This document shows, piece by piece, positions 46,804-54,617 of a stretch of 64,000 nt of DNA; position 1 is the stretch's first letter, and each line of letters starts with the position of its first letter. Where the stretch lies: NCBI RefSeq assembly GCF_026262505.1, contig NC_067206.1:12109507-12173506 (forward strand), given 5' to 3'. Below the pieces are notes generated by a model. It made no database searches. It was not told the DNA's origin and was given only the letters and a program-made list of their open reading frames with translations. The translations under genes were made by a program, and so were the position numbers. Origin of the DNA: Trichomonas vaginalis G3. Its lineage: Eukaryota; Parabasalia; Trichomonadida; Trichomonadidae.

Positions 46804-47679
46804 ATGTTAGAAAAAAAGTTTGCTGACATTGACAAGAAATTTGAGAATGTTTTAAACAAGAACAAGAGGAAGTTAGAAAATGCTCAGATAAAGCCTATAC
46901 ATGACAAGTTCTTATTTGCTCAGAATGGTATAACAGGTCTAATTGCACCACCTGGGTCGGGTAAGACTTTCACTTATCTTAAAATGGCTGCACAACAACA
47001 AGAACTAGATGAGAAGAACCCATTCTATGAGTTAGTTGTTATTTGTAGTACTTCTGGTCAATTTGACCAAACCGTCAATTCGTTCAAAGATATTATAAAG
47101 AAGTCTAAGTTAGTATGTATAAAGGATACTGAGTTGTTAGATTGGATAAAGAAGTACCAAAGAAGAGTTTTGAAGTACAATGCTATAAATGAGTATATAA
47201 ATTCGAAGTTTAAAGACCCAAATGAGGAAATGCAGAGAATATTAGACAAACACCACTTCAGAAACAAACAGAAAGAGATAGAATACATTTCGAAGAAATT
47301 GCAATCTTACGATTGGAAGACATACCCTCACAGATGTCTTCTTATCTTAGATGATTTCGCCTCTCATCCTTTGTTAAAGAACAGAGAACAAGATATGTGT
47401 CGAATTCTTAAGAAGCTCAGACACTTTAACATCTCAGTCGTAATATGTGTACAGACAGCCAAGAGTTTAAGTAAGGATGTTAAAAGAATACTTACTGACA
47501 TTATACTTTTCCCCGGATTGTCCGAAGACGATTTCATGGAACTTATGAAAGAGTCCATGGCAGGTAAGTTTGACAGATATGAACTATGGGAGAAGTATAA
47601 AGTCATACAAGACCCTCATACTTCTTTCAGAATTCATATCTACGCGAACAAAGTTCAAATTGTAAAAAGTCAAGCTTGA
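46804..47679 (+). CDS. FtsK/HerA (poxvirus A32-like) genome-packaging ATPase
   Basis: From the ATG at 46804 (MLEKKFADIDKKFENVLNKN) the protein has 291 residues. GLIAPPGSGKTFTYL near residues 46-60 is Walker A and RCLLILDDFA near 181 is Walker B; VVICVQTAKSLSKDV follows as the sensor strand. This is the hallmark of Polinton/A32 packaging ATPases, which pump DNA into capsids. An ATG at 46702 is in frame but would overlap the divergent gene, so the shorter start is preferred. The frame looks whole. Confidence 0.88.
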   Translation: MLEKKFADIDKKFENVLNKNKRKLENAQIKPIHDKFLFAQNGITGLIAPPGSGKTFTYLKMAAQQQELDEKNPFYELVVICSTSGQFDQTVNSFKDIIKKSKLVCIKDTELLDWIKKYQRRVLKYNAINEYINSKFKDPNEEMQRILDKHHFRNKQKEIEYISKKLQSYDWKTYPHRCLLILDDFASHPLLKNREQDMCRILKKLRHFNISVVICVQTAKSLSKDVKRILTDIILFPGLSEDDFMELMKESMAGKFDRYELWEKYKVIQDPHTSFRIHIYANKVQIVKSQA

Positions 47680-47789
47680 AAAATGTAAGTGTTTAGTCTT
47701 AGTAAGTCTGTTGTGGTGCTGGGGCTGTCGGTTCTTCTGGCTTTGGAAGGCATTCAGGAAGAGGGACGTGAGACATTCGTTTGTGTCCT

Positions 47790-48105
47790 GTTGGAAGGAA
47801 AAACTTTTCCTGTCGGAAGGAAGAACTTTTCCTGTTGGAAGGAAAAACTTTTCCTGTCGGAAGGAAGAACTTTTCCTGTCGGAAGGAAGAACTTTTCCTG
47901 TTGGAAGGAAAAACTTTTTCTGAAGTTCGACCAAAAAGTTCTCAATTTTCGAAAATTTGAATGGTTTACGGACGGACAACTGGAAAAATTTTTCCTGTCG
48001 GAAGGAAAATTTTTTCCTGTCGGAAGGAATTTTTTTTCCTGTCGGAAGGAATTTTTTTTCCTGTCGGAAGGAAAATTTTTTCCTGTCGGAAGGAAGGACT
48101 CGGAA
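47790..48105. repeat. Minisatellite of about 22-bp units with inverted cores
   Basis: About a dozen copies of a unit like TTTTCCTGTCGGAAGGAA line up, in two blocks (about 47793-47920 and 47985-48095) with a unique spacer. Each unit pairs TTTTCC with GGAA/GGAAAA, so it can form a small hairpin. Frames are open on both strands only because the unit lacks stops; I do not call a gene. The block is flanked by copies of AAGTCAAGCTTGAAAAAT near 47670 and 48162. Confidence 0.75.
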
Positions 48106-48188
48106 TGCCAGAAGGATTTGACAAGGCAATTTACTTTATAGAGCTACCTGAGCCATCTGAAGTCAAGCTTGAAAAATAAATGGTTCAT

Positions 48189-49046
48189 CTACTCTACTTG
48201 TTTGAAGTTGTCAAAATACTCTGTTATTTTTTCCTTTAACAATGGCAAATCTTCTTTGAAGGTAAGTATTGTACAACCTTTCATATCATAGTGTGTTTGA
48301 GGTAACGTATCTTGAACTATTTGTTTCACATCTTCATTTGGGGTCATTGAAATCGGTAAGTTTTCGCGATAGAACCAATTTCTGTCAGATTTGTAAATCT
48401 TAGCAAGGTCGTAAAAGCTTTTGTTGTTTCTTCTGACTAAATGCAACATAACCATATCTTTATCTTCTTCATTTTCCATCTCTTCAGTATAAATCATATA
48501 CTTATAGTTCTTTTCCTTTCCTTTTGGTACCGAACGTGGTATTCTTTTCTGAATGTTTTTGTCTTTTGCTTCAAGCTTGTTCTCTAGCTCTTCACGTTCT
48601 TGTCTATGAATTTCGTCAAGAAGTCTGTAAATATTCCAAGCATAACGAGGCGAAGCCCACATTGCAACAGCATTTACAAGAAGTCTATGTACATACCAAC
48701 CTCTCAAACCATTTGGCAATTTTTCACGGTTTTCATAGAGTTTTGGCGACTGGGGTTTTTTACCTACTCGCTGTTCTTCACTGTTTTCAGAAAAAAGTAT
48801 GTCTCGCTGTGCTTCGCTTAAGAGTTCAATGGTGCTTTGGTTCCTAAACCAGTCTTTAGGAAGCTTAGTGTCTGGAGCAAAACAAGCCGTCAAAATACTT
48901 TGCATCTGGTACATATCGTCTTTGACCGAACGAATGAGACGTAACTGTTTGTTAAACTGTATGTACTCATATTCTTCATTTATGGCTTCATGAACGATAG
49001 CAGTTGTTGTGTTCTCTGATGTTGACATATCTGTCTTTACATACAA
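48189..49046 (-). CDS. KilA-N domain DNA-binding protein
   Basis: A 285-aa protein. The KilA-N core lies at about residues 62-150: DWFRNQSTIELLSEAQRDIL, then GLRGWYVHRLLVNAVAMWAS and PRYAWNIYRLLDEI, the pattern of this viral DNA-binding domain. A charged coiled-coil linker follows, and the C-terminal part (YKYMIYTEEMENEEDKDMVM, LVRRNN, YKSDRNWFYRENL) resembles the domain that often follows KilA-N in large DNA viruses. A start at the sixth later codon (MSTSENTT) is also possible. It lies next to the iteron-like arrays, which it might bind; that is inference. The frame looks whole. Confidence 0.85.
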   Translation of the reverse strand: MYVKTDMSTSENTTTAIVHEAINEEYEYIQFNKQLRLIRSVKDDMYQMQSILTACFAPDTKLPKDWFRNQSTIELLSEAQRDILFSENSEEQRVGKKPQSPKLYENREKLPNGLRGWYVHRLLVNAVAMWASPRYAWNIYRLLDEIHRQEREELENKLEAKDKNIQKRIPRSVPKGKEKNYKYMIYTEEMENEEDKDMVMLHLVRRNNKSFYDLAKIYKSDRNWFYRENLPISMTPNEDVKQIVQDTLPQTHYDMKGCTILTFKEDLPLLKEKITEYFDNFKQVE

Positions 49047-49231
49047 AATAAAAAAATAAATAAAAATAAAACTAACTTTATTTTTTCTATCTTAAGGAAA
49101 TTCACTGTTTTCATGTGTTTTATGCAAGACCGAAAAAAGTCGGTCTAGAGAAATTTCACTGTTTTCATAGAGTTTTGGCGACTACGTTTTCTTACGTACT
49201 CGCTGTTCTTCACTGTTTTCATACGGAATCT

Positions 49232-49255
49232 CTACCCTCGGAGAACCGAGGGTAG
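49232..49255. repeat. 24-bp hairpin CTACCCTCGG-AGAA-CCGAGGGTAG
   Basis: A perfect 10-bp stem with a 4-base loop. A second copy at 50495-50518 has the loop TTCT, the reverse complement of AGAA. Confidence 0.85.
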
Positions 49256-49366
49256 CAAACATATGCCATTTTACTCAGATTTTTGTGCTGAATTCAGCAA
49301 AAATAATGTTTATGTTAGAATGTTAGATCTAACCTGTTTTTTCACCTCTTTTCTACCCTCTTGAAT

Positions 49367-49487
49367 TTGTCAAGACTTCTTCGTACATGTTTTGTCAAGA
49401 CTTCTTCGTACATGTTTTGTCAAGACTTCTTCGTACATGTTTTGTCAAAACTTCTTCGTACATGTTTTGTCAAGACTTCTTCGTAAT
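49367..49487 (+). repeat. Iteron-like array 1, about 5 units of 25 bp
   Basis: Units contain TTGTCAAGACTTCTTCGTA followed by CATGT, repeated every 25 bp with one variant. The array ends in CGTAATGAGCGTAAA, a terminus shared with other arrays. Confidence 0.85.
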
Positions 49488-49653
49488 GAGCGTAAATCAG
49501 ACAAAAATAATGTTTAGGTGAAGAGGTGCGATCTCACCTGTTTTTTCACCTGTTTTTTCACCTCTTGAATTTTCATGAATTTTCCCGAAATAAAAAATAA
49601 AGTTAGTTTTATTTCATTTATTTTGTATGTAAAGACATGATTTCAGGGATTTT

Positions 49654-49685
49654 TTTGACGAAGTGAAGGTTGACACTTCGTCAAA
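49654..49685. repeat. Hairpin with 12-bp stem TTTGACGAAGTG and 8-base loop
   Basis: TTTGACGAAGTG, loop AAGGTTGA, CACTTCGTCAAA. The stem is perfect; further copies lie at 50716-50747, 52957-52988 and 53063-53094. Confidence 0.85.
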
Positions 49686-49732
49686 TTTTAGCGTTATTTT
49701 CTATCTTTCACAAAAGACCAAAAATAAACGCT

Positions 49733-50362
49733 TTACATGTATTTTTCAGCAACTTCGTCAAATAATTTTATAGCTTTATCTATCTCATCTACTTCAAACG
49801 TTTCTTTACCTTTCGTGGGAGCACCATACATTTTCTCAAACTTTTCAAGTAGTTCTGTTTCAGCAGCTCTCATATCATTAGCAAACACAACCTTGACTAT
49901 ATTGACTGTACTGTCATATCTTTGAGTTATATTATATGTTCTTCCTATCTTATATCTCTTTGTATTGAAGTCCTTCGGTTTCTGAACGATGTAAAGTAAG
50001 CCTTCACTGCAACGTTCCGTATCGAATGAACCATATGTTATGAAGTTATATCCAACAACTGGGTCTAACCATAACAAAACTATTGGTATAAGACTTTTGT
50101 CGATGAGATATGCTGTAGTTCCATAGAATCTTACCGATATCATAAGCTCAGGATTTCTTGTCAAAATTTTCTGAGTTGAAGCATTTCTAACCCAATGGTA
50201 TGTTTTCTTTCCAGATGGAGATAAAATGTCTGACAAAGAATATTTGTTGTATTTCTTTGAGTATCTTACGTTTAAATCACCTATTCTAACCACTTTGGTG
50301 TCATTGTCTATCTTTTTAACTGTTTCAAACTCATTGTTTGTCATATATGTTCTTACATACAA
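49733..50362 (-). CDS. KilA-N / T5orf172 (GIY-YIG-like) fusion protein
   Basis: A 209-aa protein with two modules. Residues about 25-105 are a KilA-N domain (VRIGDLNVRYSKKYNKYSLS, GKKTYHWVRNAST, LIPIVLLWLDPVVGYNFI). Residues about 120-205 match T5orf172, a GIY-YIG-related domain: GLLYIVQKPK, RYKIGRTYNITQRYDS, then a helix with AAETELLEKFEKMYG and GKETFEV. Such fusions occur in phages and large DNA viruses and are thought to bind and possibly cut DNA. Its upstream leader is nearly identical to that of the other KilA-N gene, which suggests common control or duplication. The frame looks whole. Confidence 0.82.
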   Translation of the reverse strand: MYVRTYMTNNEFETVKKIDNDTKVVRIGDLNVRYSKKYNKYSLSDILSPSGKKTYHWVRNASTQKILTRNPELMISVRFYGTTAYLIDKSLIPIVLLWLDPVVGYNFITYGSFDTERCSEGLLYIVQKPKDFNTKRYKIGRTYNITQRYDSTVNIVKVVFANDMRAAETELLEKFEKMYGAPTKGKETFEVDEIDKAIKLFDEVAEKYM

Positions 50363-50494
50363 GATAAAAAAATAAATAAAAATAAAACTAACTTTATTTT
50401 TTCTATCTTAAGGAAATTTCACTGTTTTCATAGAGTTTTGGCGACTACGTTTTCTTACGTACTCGCTGTTCTTCACTGTTTTCGTACGGAATCT

Positions 50495-50518
50495 CTACCC
50501 TCGGTTCTCCGAGGGTAG
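50495..50518. repeat. 24-bp hairpin CTACCCTCGG-TTCT-CCGAGGGTAG
   Basis: Same stem as 49232-49255 but with the loop in the opposite orientation, inside otherwise direct flanking sequence. Confidence 0.85.
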
Positions 50519-50715
50519 CAAACATATGCCATTTTACTCAGATTTTTGTGCTGAATTCAGCAAAAATATATTTTTTTAGGGTAGAAGGTTAGATCTCACC
50601 TGTTTTTTCACCTGTTTTCTACCCTCTTGAATTTTCATGAATTTTCCCGAAATAAAAAATAAAGTTAGTTTTATTTCATTTATTTTGTATGTAAAGACAT
50701 GATTTCAGGGATTTT

Positions 50716-50747
50716 TTTGACGAAGTGAAGGTTGACACTTCGTCAAA
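50716..50747. repeat. Hairpin with 12-bp stem, second copy
   Basis: TTTGACGAAGTG, loop AAGGTTGA, CACTTCGTCAAA, identical to the copy at 49654. Confidence 0.85.
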
Positions 50748-50860
50748 AAATAACAGTTATATAATGAAAAAGTGTCATTTTTCAGCAAAAATATATTTTA
50801 TGTTAGCATGTTAGATCTAACACGTTTTCTAACATGGTCTAAAACACACAAAACTCATGA

Positions 50861-51060
50861 ATTTTCAAGACTTCATCGAACTTAAATGTTTTGTCAAACA
50901 TGAACGTACATGCTTTGTCAAGACTTCTTCGTAAATGTTTTGTCAAGACTTCTTCGTACATGTTTTGTCAAGACTTCTTCGTACATGTTTTGTCATGACT
51001 TCTTCGTAAATGTTTTGTCAAACATGAACGTACATGTTTTGTCAAGACTTATCGTAATGA
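50861..51060 (+). repeat. Iteron-like array 2, about 8 units
   Basis: Units of the TTGTCAAGACTTCTTCGTA type interspersed with a shorter variant, GTCAAACATGAACGTACATG, and one with ATCGAAC. It ends in CGTAATGAGCGTAAATCAGAC, as array 1 does. Confidence 0.85.
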
Positions 51061-51140
51061 GCGTAAATCAGACAAAAATATATTTTATGTTAGAATGTTA
51101 GATCTAACACGTTTTCTAACACGTTTTCTAACATAACTAT

Positions 51141-52097
51141 TTACAAGCGTTTTACATGGTATATGTTGCGATGGTTCATGACTCTAAACAGTTTTGTAGC
51201 TTCTATTTCTTCGCTGAGGATATCGAATGTTTTAACTATGCCGAAGGTTTCTTTATACTTCTTCTTGACGTCAGATAGAAGGAAATCGTCAGCAGTTGGA
51301 TAGTTTTTGTTCAGAAATGCTAACATGTCCATTTTATCTTCTGCTGGCTTTTCTGCTTCTTTCTTTAAATCTGCATAGTCGTTTCTCATTCTTTCTATCT
51401 CTTTGACGGAGTAGTTATATTTCCTAATTGCTGCTTTACATTTAGAACATTGCGGGTTCATTTTTGCGTTATATTCTGAAACCTTACCTGCTAAAACAAC
51501 TAAAGCGTCAATTGCTCTCTTCATCTCAAACATAGCGGGTCTTATTTGTTCGTTCCATATTTTACATCTTTTATCTTTATCTCTTATCTGCCATACACAT
51601 TCAGCAACTAACGAAACAAAGTTGTCGTAGGTCTTAAATTCTTCAGATTTATATATGTCAGAAACATTCTTATATACCATGTCGCAATCTTTGTCCATAA
51701 CCTTATGGTTGCAATGAAATCCTAGAAACTCATAGTTTACCTTACGAATGAACTTCTTTATTTCTACTGAGTCAGTTGCTTTGACTTCTATTTCATCGAA
51801 TTCAGGAATAGTGAGCTTTTGCTGCTGAATTTCAGGCAATTTGGGTAAATGGTCGATGAGGTCCTGCATTTCATAAAGATATTCTTCATTTTCTTCATCT
51901 TTCGCACTACAGTCTAAATTACATGTTAAAAGTTCTTGCTTTATCTTCTGGATTTCTGTTTCGAAAGTATATGAAGAAGGAATGAAGCTTTTCATCTCTA
52001 CTAACATTGACGTTGGATTCATGACTAACGAGTTTGGTGCTGTAGTTGTTTGAAGTGTTGTTGTGCCGATTGTTGACATTTTTATTTTTTTATACAA
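51141..52097 (-). CDS. Maverick 318-aa protein with a CxxC pair, unknown function
   Basis: A 318-aa frame that looks whole. The N-terminus is Thr/Ser-rich, the centre is helical with HCNHKVMDKDCDMVY and CVWQIRDKDKRCKIW, and a single CSKC near residue 217 could be half of a zinc site. The C-terminus contains TADDFLLSDVKKKYKETFGI, which looks like a small helical DNA-binding end. I recognise no family. It lies between oppositely oriented iteron arrays and carries the same T-rich leader type as the KilA-N genes, so a link to these repeats is possible. Confidence 0.6.
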   Translation of the reverse strand: MYKKIKMSTIGTTTLQTTTAPNSLVMNPTSMLVEMKSFIPSSYTFETEIQKIKQELLTCNLDCSAKDEENEEYLYEMQDLIDHLPKLPEIQQQKLTIPEFDEIEVKATDSVEIKKFIRKVNYEFLGFHCNHKVMDKDCDMVYKNVSDIYKSEEFKTYDNFVSLVAECVWQIRDKDKRCKIWNEQIRPAMFEMKRAIDALVVLAGKVSEYNAKMNPQCSKCKAAIRKYNYSVKEIERMRNDYADLKKEAEKPAEDKMDMLAFLNKNYPTADDFLLSDVKKKYKETFGIVKTFDILSEEIEATKLFRVMNHRNIYHVKRL

Positions 52098-52445
52098 AAT
52101 AAAAAAATAAAAAAAATAAAACTAACTTTATTTTTTATTTCGGGAAAATTCATGAAAATTCAAGAGGGTGAAAAAGAGGTTAGATCTAACCTTCTACCCT
52201 AAACATTATTTTTTGGTGTAAATTTCCTAAACTGACTGACTGACTGACTGACTGACGGCACAAAGTGGCATAACGAAAACATTTACGAAGAAGTCATGAC
52301 AAAACATGTACGATGAAATCATGAAAATTCATGAAAATTCAAGAGGGTAGAAAAGAGGTTAGATCTAACCTTCTACCCTAAACATTATTTTTTGGTGTAA
52401 ATTTCCTAAACTGACTGACTGACTGACTGACGGCACAAAGTGGCA

Positions 52446-52629
52446 TAACGAAAACATTTACGAAGAAGTCATGACAAAACATGTACGAAGAAGTCTTGAC
52501 AAAACATTTACGAAGAAGTCTTGACAAAACATGTACGAAGAAGTCTTGACAAAACATTTACGAAGAAGTCATGACAAAACATTTACGAAGAAGTCATGAC
52601 AAAACATTTACGAAGAAGTCTTGACAAAT
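52446..52629 (-). repeat. Iteron-like array 3, about 7 units
   Basis: Units ACGAAGAAGTCTTGACAAAA (or with CATGAC) every 25 bp, the reverse complement of arrays 1 and 2. Two more units lie just upstream at 52284-52322, before the duplicated block. Confidence 0.85.
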
Positions 52630-52783
52630 TCAAGAGGTTAGAAAACATGTTAGATCTAACATGCTAACATAAATTATATTTTTGCTGTAAATTTCATGAT
52701 TTTCGAGAGTTTTAGAAAACATGTTAGAAAACATGTTAGATCTAACATGTTAACATAAACTTTATTTTTGGGTCCTTTACACT

Positions 52784-52920
52784 CATTACGAAGAAGTCTT
52801 GACAAAACATTTACGAAGAAGTCTTGACAAAACATTTACGAAGAAGTCATGACAAAACATTTACGAAGAAGTCATGACAAAACATTTACGAAGAAGTCTT
52901 GACAAAACATTTACGATGAA
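52784..52920 (-). repeat. Iteron-like array 4, about 6 units
   Basis: Begins with the conserved array terminus CTCATTACGAAGAAGTC and ends in a variant unit with ACGATGAA next to a hairpin. Confidence 0.85.
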
Positions 52921-52956
52921 AAAAAATGACACTTTTTCATTAGATAACTGTTATTT

Positions 52957-52988
52957 TTTGACGAAGTGAAGAGTAACACTTCGTCAAA
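52957..52988. repeat. Hairpin with 12-bp stem, third copy
   Basis: TTTGACGAAGTG, loop AAGAGTAA, CACTTCGTCAAA. The stem is unchanged while the loop differs. Confidence 0.85.
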
Positions 52989-53062
52989 AAATCCCTGAAA
53001 TCATATCTTACATACAAAAAAATACAAAAAAATGACACTTTTTCATTATATAACTGTTATTT

Positions 53063-53094
53063 TTTGACGAAGTGAACGTTGACACTTCGTCAAA
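53063..53094. repeat. Hairpin with 12-bp stem, fourth copy
   Basis: TTTGACGAAGTG, loop AACGTTGA, CACTTCGTCAAA; flanked by ATATAACTGTTATT as in the third copy. Confidence 0.85.
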
Positions 53095-53262
53095 AAAATC
53101 CCTGAAATCATATCTTACATACAAAATAAATGAAATAAAACTAACTTTATTTTTTCTATCTTAAGGAAATTCATGACAAATTCAAGAGGTTAGAAAGAGG
53201 TGAAAAAACAGGTGAGATCGCACCACTTCACCTAAACATTATTTTTGGGTCCTTTACACTCA

Positions 53263-53554
53263 TTACGAAGAAGTCTTGACAAAACATTTACGAAGAAGTC
53301 ATGACAAAACATGTACGAAGAAGTCTTGACAAAACATGTACGAAGAAGTCTTGACAAAACATGTACGAAGAAGTCTTGACAAAACATTTACGTTCATGTT
53401 TGACAAAACATTTACGATGAAATCATGACAAAGCATGTACGTTCATGTTTGACAAAACATTTACGAAGAAGTCTTGACAAAACATTTACGAAGAAGTCTT
53501 GACAAAACATGTACGAAGAAGTCTTGACAAAACATTTACGATGAAATCATGACA
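53263..53554 (-). repeat. Iteron-like array 5, about 12 units, three unit types
   Basis: Mixes the main unit ACGAAGAAGTCTTGAC with ACGATGAAATCATGAC and ACGTTCATGTTTGAC, always joined by AAAACATTT or AAAACATGT. It begins with the same CTCATTACGAAG terminus as array 4. Confidence 0.85.
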
Positions 53555-53610
53555 AATTCATGAGTTTTCTACGATGTTAGAAAAAATGTTATTTTCTAAT
53601 ATCTTCACAT

Positions 53611-54469
53611 TCAATACTTTTTCAGCACTTTTCCGTAGTTATATATGAAAGACAATTCGAGATAAAAGTCATAGTACAATGGAATAATATGTTGCACACC
53701 ATTTGTTGTGAACCAAACTTGAAAGTCAGAGAAACTGTTACTAGGTGGTTCGTAGTATTTAGAAGCAAAGTCATAAAAGTCCTTACCAATACATAGAAAA
53801 CTATTGTTGCTTGAACTGAAACTTGCATGACACATAACATTTTGAGGGTCAAACACGTTTCTATAAACTGTCAAATCTGCTGGTGGAAGTATAAATTTAA
53901 ATGGACCATCTGGTGGTAATGGTTCGTTCTGGTTTAGTAACCGAAGAAATTGTGCCCAAGAACGTTTGTCTACTTTCCAAAATAAAAACTCTGTATCTCT
54001 TGGAGGGTTAATTTCAATCTTTTGAAATGAAACGGTGGAGTTTCTTGTCATATTCTAGTTTCAGATAGTATGTTCCATTTAGTAAAGAGTCGTATTTTTC
54101 TTGAAATTCCCAATAATATTTGTTCATTTGAGTTTGAAAGTCATTTAGAGTTTTCTCAAGACTTTCGTCTGAACAAACTGTAAAGATTCTCATTTCGTCA
54201 AATTTGTCTATTAGACCATCAGAACCTTTATACTGCCCATGAAAATATACTGCGAACATAAATGCGTTAGTTCTATTTGAAAACAAAACTCTTCTAAATG
54301 CTATTGCCTTTGCATCTGAAGGACTTTGAAGCCAACGAATTGGATAGTCAAACCTGTATGCTCGGGATGAAATTTCTTCATCTGAAATAGTCCTACCAGC
54401 ATTTGTAAAGATATAGTCTAACGGTTTTGTATCTGCTACTTTTGTTCTTTGTTTTTCAACCTGAAGCAT
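53611..54469 (-). pseudogene. Diverged paralogue of the 282-aa Maverick protein, not intact
   Basis: The region encodes the same architecture as 60701-61549. Near the start are DTKPLDYIFTNAG and YRFDYPIRWL (compare TTKPLDELFTNVG and YRFDYPLRWL); near the end are HASFSSSNNSFLCIG, SDFQVWFTTNG and LYYDFYLELSFIYNY. It lies in the opposite orientation, 6 kb inside the element. It does not read in one frame. The function of the family is unknown. Confidence 0.8.
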
Positions 54470-54617
54470 TTAATATATGTAAAAAATATTGTTTTAAAAT
54501 AGTATGCCATTTCATATTTCTCATCTAACAAACAAGTTTCCCAACGGTCTTCTCCAACAAACTCAGCGTACATTTCAAATAAAATTAAAAAATGTCACTT
54601 TTTTAAAAATAAATTTT

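Larger units (their letters stand above)
49047..49732. repeat. Repeat-built regulatory region A (hairpins, iteron array 1)
   Basis: This gap holds a leader shared with the next gene's upstream region, a 24-bp hairpin (49232-49255), GTTAGATCTAAC-type palindromes, the first iteron array (49367-49487) and a 12-bp-stem hairpin (49654-49685). No gene is visible. Most of it is repeated at 50363-51140 and, inverted, at 52100-53600. Confidence 0.8.
50363..51140. repeat. Repeat-built regulatory region B (hairpins, iteron array 2)
   Basis: A second copy of the layout in region A: shared leader, 24-bp hairpin at 50495-50518, GTTAGATCT palindromes, a 12-bp-stem hairpin at 50716-50747, an iteron array at 50861-51060 and further GTTAGATCTAAC words. 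No gene is visible; the open frames there arise from the repeat. Confidence 0.8.
52098..53610. repeat. Repeat-built region C (iteron arrays 3-5, inverted relative to A and B)
   Basis: 1.5 kb without a gene. It contains a tandem duplication of about 180 bp with (ACTG)n tracts of 6 and 5 units, three iteron arrays in the minus orientation, GTTAGATCTAAC palindromes and two 12-bp-stem hairpins. Words next to the hairpins (AACAGTTATATAATGAAAAA) appear here inverted relative to region B. Confidence 0.8.

Noticed and set aside
47584-48179. Protein genes encoded across the 22-bp minisatellite
   Set aside because: Frames are open on both strands because the repeat unit lacks stops; the peptides are repeat translations with no independent coding signal.
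50910-51101. A 63-aa Cys/Phe-rich protein in the iteron array
   Set aside because: It is a straight translation of the 25-bp unit and changes frame with each array.
49367-53554. A CRISPR-like array
   Set aside because: The units are contiguous 25-bp repeats with only tiny linkers; there are no unique spacers and no cas genes, and the host is a eukaryote.
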